From NCBI RefSeq assembly GCF_000478195.2, contig NZ_AUZM01000054.1, positions 1 to 41,177 of the forward strand: a stretch of DNA of 41,177 nt, written 5' to 3'. The number at the start of each line of letters is the position of its first letter. Positions within the stretch are counted from its first letter, which is position 1. Positions 34,488 to 41,177 of this stretch are shown here, piece after piece. The notes beneath the pieces were generated by a model. The model worked only from the letters and a program-made list of their open reading frames with translations. It had not been told where the DNA came from and did not search any database. A program made the translations under genes and the position numbers. This stretch comes from Lyngbya aestuarii BL J. GTDB lineage: Bacteria > Cyanobacteriota > Cyanobacteriia > Cyanobacteriales > Microcoleaceae.

Positions 34488-35474
34488 ATGAAATTAAAGA
34501 TTGCACTGTGTTCGGCAATAATCACAATTTCCGCCCTCTCACCCGCCCAAGCCGCAGACAACTGCACCTCCTCACGAGTTTATCTCAACTCACGTTGTCG
34601 GCAATCTTTACCCCTCGATAAACCCCAAAAAACCGACACTTCTAATTACACCGAAACCGTTGCCATTATACCCGATGGTCGCTTTTATCAATACCAAGCC
34701 GGACAAGGCATCTATCAAGTTAAATACAACTACACCGGACGCAACTGGACACACGCTGACGTCGCCCCAATACACATTGATACTGACAAACCCATCGCCA
34801 TTTTACCCATTCAATATACTGCGAATGGTATGCAACCGGGAGCATCAGTTAATGGAGTTCCAATTGGTCGAGTTTGGAATACAATTACTGTGATTGAAAT
34901 GAAGCGACGCTTAGAAGCATTGGGGTTTTATGTATTAACGCCCACTATTCAAATGTATGGTGAAAATCTCAACGGTTTTCAAGCTTTAGAACATTTTATT
35001 GCAGGGGTTCATAAAGGTAATTCCCATGTTCAAACAATTGTATTAACGGCTGATGCTCATGTTGCTAATGCTGCCAATCCACGTCCGGGGGCGCAAATGT
35101 TGGTAACAGGTTTACATTCACGAGATTTGTGGTGGGAATATCGGATTCAATCGAGAATTATGCCTTTTTACCAACAACAACAACTCTACAATATTGGGCC
35201 GAGAGTGAGGGGCGGACAAAGCAATAAAGAAGGGCATTCTCTGGCTTGGCATCCGATGATTGAACGCGCCGCAGAATATAATCCTAATGTTGCCATTATT
35301 GAAGTTGCACAAGCTGTTGAGATTGTTCAAAAAGCCGGATCAATTCAAGCAGGGCGTGTGTGGGCGACACCATTGTTTGATGCGATTGCTTGGGCGATGG
35401 CAGAACACGCTTGTGCTTTGGGTGCAAATTTAGATAATATTTGTCAAAATGGTGTGCTAAAGAGTGACCTGTGA
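34488..35474 (+). CDS. Secreted protein of unknown function
   Basis: A protein of 328 residues with a clear signal peptide (MKLKIALCSAIITISALSPAQA, cleavage near Ala22). The mature body has GRNWTHADVAPIHIDTDKPIAILP, then VLTADAHVANAANPRPGAQ, LHSRDLWWEYRIQSRI, and NVAIIEVAQAVEIV. The order of conserved-looking His and Glu residues vaguely recalls zinc amidases (Amidase_3), but the match is not convincing, so I give no enzyme name. It is periplasmic or extracellular by prediction. The 160 bases upstream separate it from the broken hicA. Confidence 0.65.
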   Translation: MKLKIALCSAIITISALSPAQAADNCTSSRVYLNSRCRQSLPLDKPQKTDTSNYTETVAIIPDGRFYQYQAGQGIYQVKYNYTGRNWTHADVAPIHIDTDKPIAILPIQYTANGMQPGASVNGVPIGRVWNTITVIEMKRRLEALGFYVLTPTIQMYGENLNGFQALEHFIAGVHKGNSHVQTIVLTADAHVANAANPRPGAQMLVTGLHSRDLWWEYRIQSRIMPFYQQQQLYNIGPRVRGGQSNKEGHSLAWHPMIERAAEYNPNVAIIEVAQAVEIVQKAGSIQAGRVWATPLFDAIAWAMAEHACALGANLDNICQNGVLKSDL

Positions 35475-35479
35475 ACAGT

Positions 35480-35557
35480 TATCAGTGACCCGTTTTTTCC
35501 GTGAACAGTTATCGGTTTTTTTGCTGTTCCCGGCTTTCTATTGACTGATAACTGTCA
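35480..35557. repeat. Inverted and direct repeats between convergent genes
   Basis: GTGAACAGTTATC occurs twice, and ACTGATAACTGT downstream is its inverse. They lie between the convergent secreted-protein gene and the metallothionein gene. They can form a long stem and probably serve as a shared transcript end. Confidence 0.55.
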
Positions 35558-35565
35558 GGAATTTG

Positions 35566-35733
35566 TTATGAACCGCAGGTGCAACCTGTATGACCGCAGC
35601 CGGAACCGCTGGGATGGCCGTTGGCACAGGCTTCTGAACAGTAGGGTTTGCCGTCTTTCTTGATGGCATTTTCTAAGGAAACAACGCACAGACAAGATTC
35701 ACAGGCGCATTTCATTTGAGTAACAGCAGACAT
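35566..35733 (-). CDS. bmtA: Bacterial metallothionein (BmtA/SmtA type)
   Basis: A protein of 55 residues from the ATG at 35733 with CCGGAG about 9 bases upstream. Longer in-frame extensions beyond it are not family-like. Nine cysteines (CACESCLC, YCSEAC, GCGHTGCTCGS) and two histidines form the four-metal zinc cluster pattern of cyanobacterial SmtA/BmtA. It sequesters zinc, copper or cadmium in the cytoplasm. An SmtB-type operator lies upstream at 35773-35792, but the repressor gene is not in this window. Confidence 0.93.
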   Translation of the reverse strand: MSAVTQMKCACESCLCVVSLENAIKKDGKPYCSEACANGHPSGSGCGHTGCTCGS

Positions 35734-35772
35734 CGCGATATTCTCCGGGTGAGCTTCTATTTTTAATTTAAC

Positions 35773-35792
35773 ATCTGAACAGATATTCAGAT
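35773..35792. promoter_or_regulatory. SmtB/BxmR-type operator upstream of the metallothionein gene
   Basis: The perfect inverted repeat ATCTGAA-N6-TTCAGAT contains TGAACA-N2-TATTCA, the core recognised by ArsR/SmtB-family metal sensors in cyanobacteria (SmtB of Synechococcus, BxmR of Oscillatoria). It is 40 bases before the metallothionein start, so metal-dependent derepression is expected. Confidence 0.75.
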
Positions 35793-35925
35793 ATAGTTTT
35801 AACTTTTCTTTATAAATTTCCCCGAACCCAGTGAGAATATAAAAAAAAGCTAGTTCAAATCCAGAGTTTTTAGTTGTAATGTTAAAGTGAGAAAATCGAG
35901 TCACTTGTCGGGCAGGGATTGATAG

Positions 35926-36159
35926 ATGGGAATTGAACGCAGACTCTTTCGAGGAATGTTTGATGCAGGTGAAGTCGTTGAACTTCGACAAACCTGTTTT
36001 ACTCCTAGTCGTGTGTATCAACCGGGCAAATATATCGCCGGGGAATTACCTGATATTGCCTTTGATATGGGGTTAGTGGAGAAACTCCCGCCTGTTCGGG
36101 GTAATAGTGCTGAAATACGAGATCCTGAACAAATTGATCTAGATTCTGAGTCTGAATAA
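35926..36159 (+). CDS. Small conserved-type hypothetical protein, 77 aa
   Basis: Begins [25 protein letters not shown] at 35926. It has a compact basic front, a Pro/Gly middle ([13 protein letters not shown]) and an acidic tail ([13 protein letters not shown]), and no membrane segment. Its TAA overlaps the ATG of bioF by one base (TAATG), so the two are almost certainly translated in one operon. I do not recognise the family; a biotin-linked role is only guilt by association. Confidence 0.7.
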   Translation: MGIERRLFRGMFDAGEVVELRQTCFTPSRVYQPGKYIAGELPDIAFDMGLVEKLPPVRGNSAEIRDPEQIDLDSESE

Positions 36160-37367
36160 TGTCAACAGATGCTTATACTTGGATAGAGCGATCGCTTGAA
36201 ACCATTCACCGGGCGGACTGGTATCGCAGTGTACAAACCCTCGAAAGTTTACCGGGGCCAATAATCACTTTAGACGGGCAAAAACTGATCAATTTTGCCA
36301 GTAACGATTATTTAGGATTAGCCGGAGAACAACGATTAATTAACGCCGCCATTGCAGCCACAAAAAAATTTGGAACCGGAACAACAGGTTCTCGTTTACT
36401 CACCGGACACCGCCACCTTCATCGAGAATTAGAATTAGCCATTGCCCGTCTGAAACAAACAGAAGATGCCCTTGTTTTTAGTTCCGGTTATTTAGCCAAT
36501 TTAGGGACAATTTCAGCGTTAGTTGGTAGACGGGACTTAATTTTATCAGATCGATACAATCATTCTAGCCTCAAAAATGGTGCTAAAGTCAGTGGTGCAA
36601 CAATTCTTGAATATTATCACAATAATACCGAAGAACTGAGCCAAATTCTGCAACAACACCGCCATCAATATCGGAAAACTTTAATCATTACCGATAGTGT
36701 ATTTAGCATGGATGGGGACTTATGTTGTTTACCAGAATTATTAGAATTAGCAACAGAATTTAACTGTATGCTACTCGTTGATGAAGCCCACGCAACGGGG
36801 ATTTTAGGCAAAACTGGGGCAGGTTGTGTCGAATATTTTGGCTGTACCGGACAACCGTTAATTCAAATGGGAACCCTCAGCAAAGCTTTAGGAAGTCTGG
36901 GCGGATATGTGGCGGGAAGTGCAACTTTAATTGATTTTTTGCGAAACCGTTCTCCCAGTTGGATCTATACTACAGGATTAACCCCTGCTGATACCGCCGC
37001 CGCCCTAGAAGCGGTGAAAATAGTGCAGCAACAACCCCAACGTCGGAGTCAATTATGGCATAATATAAATACACTTAAACAGTTCTTGCAAGAAAAGCAA
37101 GGAAAAACAACAACTCCAGATCACTTTGTTGAGTCTTGGTCAAGTTTTCATTCTCCGATTTTCTGTGTTCACCTGCCTAATGCAACAACTGCGTTAAATG
37201 TCGGACAACAATTAAAAGCACAAAAGATTTTTGCCCCGGCTATTCGTCCGCCCACCGTCAGCACCAGCCGAATTAGAATCACACTCATGGCAACTCATAA
37301 TGTCCATCATTTACAAAAGTTGGTTGATGTATTATTTTCAATATTAACCGAAGAAAAAGTCTGTTGA
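36159..37367 (+). CDS. bioF: 8-amino-7-oxononanoate synthase
   Basis: A PLP enzyme of 402 residues from the alpha-oxoamine synthase family. The segment [19 protein letters not shown], the glycine-rich [22 protein letters not shown], the PLP-stacking DEAHATG and the Schiff-base lysine in [14 protein letters not shown] (about K242) are all present. It joins pimeloyl-ACP/CoA with alanine in biotin synthesis. The related 2-amino-3-ketobutyrate ligase (Kbl) is an alternative, but the motifs favour BioF. No other bio gene is in the window. Confidence 0.92.
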   Translation: MSTDAYTWIERSLETIHRADWYRSVQTLESLPGPIITLDGQKLINFASNDYLGLAGEQRLINAAIAATKKFGTGTTGSRLLTGHRHLHRELELAIARLKQTEDALVFSSGYLANLGTISALVGRRDLILSDRYNHSSLKNGAKVSGATILEYYHNNTEELSQILQQHRHQYRKTLIITDSVFSMDGDLCCLPELLELATEFNCMLLVDEAHATGILGKTGAGCVEYFGCTGQPLIQMGTLSKALGSLGGYVAGSATLIDFLRNRSPSWIYTTGLTPADTAAALEAVKIVQQQPQRRSQLWHNINTLKQFLQEKQGKTTTPDHFVESWSSFHSPIFCVHLPNATTALNVGQQLKAQKIFAPAIRPPTVSTSRIRITLMATHNVHHLQKLVDVLFSILTEEKVC

Positions 37368-37400
37368 ATGGATTCAAAGAGCAACTTTAAACTATAGTTT

Positions 37401-37408
37401 ATCAGGGT
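37401..37408 (+). promoter_or_regulatory. Possible sRNA pairing site overlapping the SDR ribosome site
   Basis: ATCAGGGT lies 4 bases before the ATG at 37413 and includes the AGGG that would act as ribosome site. It is exactly complementary to ACCCTGAT of the tandem sRNAs. An 8-base match is expected by chance about once in a window this long, so this is only a hint. Confidence 0.2.
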
Positions 37409-37412
37409 AAAA

Positions 37413-38096
37413 ATGACTAAAATAATTGTAATCACTGGGGTCAGTCGAGGTTTAGGTCAAGCAATGACCGAAGATTTTATTGAGTTAGGACATACCGTGA
37501 TTGGTTGTGCGCGATCGCGAGAAGCCATCAAAGAACTGAATCAAAAATATGGTAAACCTCATCATTTTACCGTCGTTGATGTGACCGATGAAAATCAAGT
37601 CAAAACCTGGGCAAAAGAGTTTTTATCGAAAGTTTCAGCCCCAGATATTTTGATTAATAATGCAGCTTTAGTGAATAATTTAGCCCCCCTTTGGGAAGTT
37701 CCCAGTGAAGAATTTTCCCAACTGATTGATGTTAATATAAAAGGAGTCACCCACGTGATTCGTCATGTTTTACCTGCGATGATTGCCAGAAAACAGGGAA
37801 TTGTGATTAACTTAAGTTCAGGTTGGGGACGTTCAACCTCGCCACAAGTCGCCCCCTATTGTGCATCAAAATGGGCAATTGAAGGATTGACGCAAGCCCT
37901 CGCCCAAGAGTTACCTCCCGGTTTAGCTGCTATTCCTTTGAGTCCGGGAATTATTCACACCGATATGCTGGAAGTTTGCTATGGTGAAGATGCCGCGTCC
38001 TACACTCCCTTAAATGTTTGGGTGAAAAAAGCCGTTCCTTTTATTTTGAAGCTTTCGACCAAAGAAAATGGAGTTCCGGTCAGCGTTCCGGTATAA
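37413..38096 (+). CDS. SDR-family oxidoreductase
   Basis: A short-chain dehydrogenase of 227 residues. The NAD(P)-binding motif TGVSRGLG is at residues 8-15, and NNAA stands in place of the usual NNAG. Catalytic Ser is in INLSSGWG and the catalytic pair is Y149-x3-K153 (YCASK). PG motif: LSPGIIHTDM. The Arg after the first Gly loop suggests NADP preference. Substrate unknown. It starts 45 bases after bioF on the same strand and could be co-transcribed. Confidence 0.9.
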   Translation: MTKIIVITGVSRGLGQAMTEDFIELGHTVIGCARSREAIKELNQKYGKPHHFTVVDVTDENQVKTWAKEFLSKVSAPDILINNAALVNNLAPLWEVPSEEFSQLIDVNIKGVTHVIRHVLPAMIARKQGIVINLSSGWGRSTSPQVAPYCASKWAIEGLTQALAQELPPGLAAIPLSPGIIHTDMLEVCYGEDAASYTPLNVWVKKAVPFILKLSTKENGVPVSVPV

Positions 38097-38197
38097 TTAA
38101 AGTGAAGTTTATACTTAAGCAAATAGACTCTGCTTAGGTTGTCAAAACCCACCCAGAATCTCAACTCTGTTCTCTCCTCAACCTCAACTATAAACCC

Positions 38198-39592
38198 GTG
38201 AAACGTTTCGTTCAGATAGCTGTAAGCGCGATCGCGATCGCTTCTTTAAACGCCTGTGCCAATTCTTCACTAGAAGAGGCATTTAAACCCGATCCTCAAC
38301 TGCAAAATAATCCCCCATTTGGTCAGTCTAATTCCAAGAATCCTGATCAAACATTCGTTCAGCTACCTGAAAATTTTCCGTCACAAATTCCCCTTTATCC
38401 CAATGCTAAATTACGGGATGTTACTGCCTCTGAAAAAGAGACAGAAGTAGATGTGATCACGCATTGGAAAACCAGCGATCCAATTAATTTAGTCGAAAAC
38501 TATTATCAACAAGAATTGAACGCCCAAGATTGGCAAATTGTTGAACGTCAAAATTCCGAGGGGGAAGGTTCATTTGTCGCCCGTAAAGACAACCTACAAG
38601 TCACTCTTTCCCTCAAACCCAATTCAATCTCTAGTAGCGAAACTGACTTTGAAATTCGTTATATTCAAGATAGCGAAAATGAAAATATTGCCAAAAACAC
38701 TGACAGCGATAAATCTATTTCAACCATTCCCCTTCCTCCCCCTCCACCTCTGACGTCTAACGACACACCGACGACTTCCCCGACACCCACAGACTCGCCC
38801 ACCGTCAATATTTCTCCGACTCCGACGACTTCCCCAACACCCACACCTACACCCTCAGCCCAAGCCTCTAACTCCTCTCCCGCACTCGATACTGTTCCTC
38901 AAGAATTGCGAGAATTTGTCAGTGATGTGTCAAAATTAGGTGTGTTGCAATCTTCACCGGGACGCACAACCAACCCCAGCAACAGCGATCAAATTATCAC
39001 AAACCCCAACAGTACCATCACTCGAGGCGAGTTTGCGCGATGGTTAGTCAATGCCAATAACAACTTTTACTCGAATACACCCGCCAAACAAATTCGTCTG
39101 GGAGTTCCTTCCGATCAACCTGTTTTTAGTGATGTACCGACAACCCATCCTTACTTTCCTGAAATTCAAGGGCTAGCCGAAGCGGGTTTAATCTCAAGTT
39201 CATTGTCAGGAGATAGCGCTGCGGTTCAATTTCGCCCAGATGCCCCCCTAACTCGCGAAGATCTGATTTTGTGGAAAGTTCCGTTAGATACCCGTCAAGC
39301 CTTACCCAAAGCCACTGTAGATGCTGTTCAGGAACGGTGGGGTTTCCAAGATACCGCTAAAATTGACTCGAATTCGTTGCGGGCAATTCTAGCCGATTTT
39401 GATAATGGTGACAACGCTAATATTCGTCGAGTGTTTGGGTTTACAACATTATTTCAACCGAAAAAATCTGTCACTCGCGCCGAAGCCGCTTCTGCTTTGT
39501 GGTATTTTGGATTTCAAGGGGATGGAATTTCCGCCCAAGAAGTTTTACAAGCCCAAAATCAAACTCAAGAGAGTGGAAATACTGGCGATTAA
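38198..39592 (+). CDS. SLH-domain lipoprotein
   Basis: A protein of 464 residues with a GTG start. The signal peptide ends in a lipobox (SLNAC, Cys20). An N-terminal domain (about 50-170; FPSQIPLYPNAKLRDVTAS...VENYYQQELNAQDWQI) is followed by a Pro/Thr/Ser-rich linker (about 175-235). S-layer-homology repeats come next (about 270-455; FSDVPTTHPYFPEIQGLAEAG, ITRGEFARWLVNAN, VTRAEAASALWYF). SLH domains bind cell-wall polysaccharide, so the protein probably links a membrane to peptidoglycan. Partner unknown. Confidence 0.85.
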   Translation: MKRFVQIAVSAIAIASLNACANSSLEEAFKPDPQLQNNPPFGQSNSKNPDQTFVQLPENFPSQIPLYPNAKLRDVTASEKETEVDVITHWKTSDPINLVENYYQQELNAQDWQIVERQNSEGEGSFVARKDNLQVTLSLKPNSISSSETDFEIRYIQDSENENIAKNTDSDKSISTIPLPPPPPLTSNDTPTTSPTPTDSPTVNISPTPTTSPTPTPTPSAQASNSSPALDTVPQELREFVSDVSKLGVLQSSPGRTTNPSNSDQIITNPNSTITRGEFARWLVNANNNFYSNTPAKQIRLGVPSDQPVFSDVPTTHPYFPEIQGLAEAGLISSSLSGDSAAVQFRPDAPLTREDLILWKVPLDTRQALPKATVDAVQERWGFQDTAKIDSNSLRAILADFDNGDNANIRRVFGFTTLFQPKKSVTRAEAASALWYFGFQGDGISAQEVLQAQNQTQESGNTGD

Positions 39593-39636
39593 GCTGTTAT
39601 CCTCAAAAATCAAAGTTGTGAGAAATTGAAGGATAA

Positions 39637-39819
39637 ATGTTTAACCGTCGTCGTCTGCGATCGCTAAGTCGAATTCTGGTTTTGCCTTATGTGGTGTTTT
39701 TTCTAATGGCAATTTTTAAGTATGCTGAAAAGTTGAACAAAAAGTTAGATAGTTCTTACTCTAGGAGGTTGAAAACTCAGCAAAAAGTTATCGTTAACTT
39801 GTTTTTGGAGTATTCATAA
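39637..39819 (+). CDS. Possible small membrane protein, 60 aa
   Basis: ATG at 39637 with AAGGA five bases upstream. A basic start (MFNRRRLRSLSRIL) is followed by one hydrophobic segment (VLPYVVFFLMAIF), then a Lys-rich tail. It lies 44 bases after the SLH lipoprotein gene. Codon use is plausible but the family is not recognised; it could be a chance ORF. Confidence 0.35.
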   Translation: MFNRRRLRSLSRILVLPYVVFFLMAIFKYAEKLNKKLDSSYSRRLKTQQKVIVNLFLEYS

Positions 39820-39963
39820 ATGCGTTTAAGCAGAACTACGAATTTGACTAAAATTTGATAGTCTGAAAACCTGGTTTCTCACAAAAACTGAGTTTTTATT
39901 CCCCCATTTATCTTCATTAATTGATAGAATGTGCTAAAGCACAACAACCAACTGAATTGATGT

Positions 39964-41019
39964 ATGTGGGATTTTGATCGCCTATTTAATACGATAGAGG
40001 AATTAGTTTTAAATCATTCTCCCAGTGGGGCAGAATGTGAAATCAATCAAGCTTTAATTCAACGCTTTCAACAGTTAGGGGTTGAAGTTTGGCGCGATAA
40101 CGCCGATAATATTATCGCTAAAATTGTCGGTAAAGATAGCCAACGGGCGATCGCAATTACCGCCCATAAAGACGAAATTGGGGCGATTGTTAAAACAGTC
40201 GGAGTCGCCGGAAAAGTCGAAGTTCGTAAATTAGGCGGTTCTTTCCCTTGGGTTTATGGAGAAGGTGTCGTTGACTTACTCGGAGATCATCAAACCATTC
40301 CGGGTATCCTAAGTTTTGGTTCTCGTCATATTTCTCACGAATCTCCACAAAAAGTTCAGCAAGAAAACAAAGCGTTAAAGTGGGAAAATGTTTGGATAGA
40401 AACCAAATGTACCCTTGAAGAATTAGAAGCCGCAGGAGTTCGCCCCGGAACCCGAATGGTTGTCGGGAAACATCGCAAAAAACCGATTAGAATCAAAGAT
40501 TATATCGGTAGCTATACCCTCGATAATAAAGCCTCCATTGCCATTTTATTAGCCTTAGCAGAAACAGTTAAAAATCCTCCCTTTGATGTTTATTTAGTCG
40601 CCTCCGCCAAAGAAGAAGTCGGCGCGATAGGGGCGTTATACTTTACTCAACGCCAACCCTTAGAAGCGTTAATTGCCTTAGAAATTTGTCCTCTCGCCCC
40701 CGAATATCCCGTTGAAGACGGCGAAGCCCCCGTACTGTTGTCTCAAGACGCCTACGGAATTTATGATGAAGGCTTGAATGGAGAACTACGCCAAGCCGCA
40801 AAAGCGGTAGATATTCCCCTCCAGTTAACCCTTCTCAGTGGGTTTGGGAGTGATGCGTCTATTGCGATGAAAATGGGTCATGTAGCCAGAGGGGCTTGTT
40901 TAGGCTTCCCCACTCAAAATACTCACGGCTATGAAATCGCCCATTTAGGTGCCATTGTCAACTGCGTTCAAATCCTAGAAGCATACTGTCAAGGGAGTTT
41001 TAGCGAATTTCCTCATTAG
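39964..41019 (+). CDS. M42-family metallopeptidase (glutamyl aminopeptidase/endoglucanase-like)
   Basis: A protein of 351 residues. Metal- and active-site motifs in order: AITAHKDEIGAIV (first metal His and Asp), YTLDNKASIAILLAL (bridging Asp), SAKEEVGAIGA (catalytic Glu pair), ALEICPLAPEY (metal-binding acidic) and NTHGYEIAH (last His). The family forms large tetrahedral aminopeptidase assemblies that trim peptides in the cytoplasm. The ATG at 39964 is preferred over an out-of-frame ATG four bases earlier. Confidence 0.9.
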   Translation: MWDFDRLFNTIEELVLNHSPSGAECEINQALIQRFQQLGVEVWRDNADNIIAKIVGKDSQRAIAITAHKDEIGAIVKTVGVAGKVEVRKLGGSFPWVYGEGVVDLLGDHQTIPGILSFGSRHISHESPQKVQQENKALKWENVWIETKCTLEELEAAGVRPGTRMVVGKHRKKPIRIKDYIGSYTLDNKASIAILLALAETVKNPPFDVYLVASAKEEVGAIGALYFTQRQPLEALIALEICPLAPEYPVEDGEAPVLLSQDAYGIYDEGLNGELRQAAKAVDIPLQLTLLSGFGSDASIAMKMGHVARGACLGFPTQNTHGYEIAHLGAIVNCVQILEAYCQGSFSEFPH

Positions 41020-41045
41020 TCTCCAAAAAAAATTGAAGCTTGGGG

Positions 41046-41074
41046 TTGACAGAGCAAAATATTCTATTTATAGT
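41046..41074 (+). promoter_or_regulatory. Sigma-70 promoter of the tRNA-Glu gene
   Basis: TTGACA (41046-41051), a 17-base spacer and TATAGT (41069-41074): near-consensus in sequence and spacing. The transcript would start near 41081, about 33 bases before the tRNA. Confidence 0.85.
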
Positions 41075-41113
41075 AGTAAAGGTGAAAGGCGAAAAATGCT
41101 GGACACACAACTT

Positions 41114-41177
41114 GCCCCCATCGTCTAGAGGCCTAGGACACCTCCCTTTCACGGAGGCGACAGGGATTCGAATTCCC
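41114..41177 (+). tRNA. trnE: tRNA-Glu (anticodon TTC), cut by the window end
   Basis: The acceptor start GCCCCCA, D-arm, anticodon stem CCTCC/GGAGG with loop CTTTCAC (anticodon TTC at 41148-41150) and T-arm GGGATTCGAATTCCC are all present. The 3' acceptor strand lies beyond the window. In cyanobacteria this tRNA also supplies glutamate for tetrapyrrole synthesis through the C5 pathway. Confidence 0.95.

Noticed and set aside
35734-36021. Long N-terminal extension of the metallothionein frame
   Set aside because: It crosses the operator and the divergent gene. The 55-residue form has the right length and a ribosome site.

Overview
The window looks like chromosome of a filamentous cyanobacterium, probably a non-heterocystous Oscillatoriales type (Lyngbya/Limnoraphis/Planktothrix-like; inferred, not proven). 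The palindrome GCGATCGC (HIP1) occurs about 20 times in 41 kb, which is a cyanobacterial hallmark. Base composition is moderately AT-rich. Gene content also fits: cyanobacterial-type IlvC, PdhB and SecDF, a natF/G/H-like amino-acid transporter, a PEP-CTERM surface protein, a BmtA/SmtA-like metallothionein, an RTX/beta-propeller protein and small conserved cyanobacterial proteins.

Layout. 1-2200: a CT-rich microsatellite, an NFACT/RqcH protein, then a strongly folded candidate small RNA. 2220-3850: a solitary IS200/IS605-type element carrying only tnpB, with recognisable left-end and right-end hairpins and a possible extra right-end relic just upstream, followed by a small membrane protein. 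3900-6200: ilvC (minus strand), a RidA-family gene and a small unknown gene. 6290-7070: four tandem copies of a ~51-nt sRNA gene, each with its own terminator and a TCCGGA-like element about 30-33 bases upstream. This is the most interesting locus in the window. 7173-13714: smc, a PRC-barrel protein, a VOC protein and pdhB. 13836-19770: an EgtD-like methyltransferase on the minus strand, secD-secF plus a small membrane protein, a YegS/DagK-like lipid kinase and a 74-aa protein. 20006-23785: a polar amino-acid ABC transporter (binding protein plus two permeases, no ATPase), with a possible leader ORF and terminator between the binding protein and the permeases. 24302-30573: PEP-CTERM protein, ruvA, an MFS transporter, a small protein, a CbbY-like HAD phosphatase, an HI0933-type flavoprotein and a polysaccharide deacetylase. 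30551-34327: a large RTX + Calx-beta + FG-GAP propeller protein, then two toxin-antitoxin modules (PIN-domain VapC type, and HicBA with a nonsense codon in hicA). 34488-41177: a secreted protein of unknown function, a metallothionein with an SmtB/BxmR-type operator, a small gene overlapping bioF, an SDR enzyme, an SLH lipoprotein, an M42 peptidase, and a tRNA-Glu cut off by the window end behind a near-consensus sigma-70 promoter.

Most genes are housekeeping. The accessory or unusual parts are the tandem sRNA array, the orphan TnpB element, the broken HicA, the leader/terminator in the nat operon, and the RTX-propeller protein. The tandem array shares its architecture (tandem short RNAs, -35-like TCCGGA) with the NsiR1 array of Nostoc/Anabaena, where TCCGGA is the DIF-class promoter motif. 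I cannot confirm homology without alignment.
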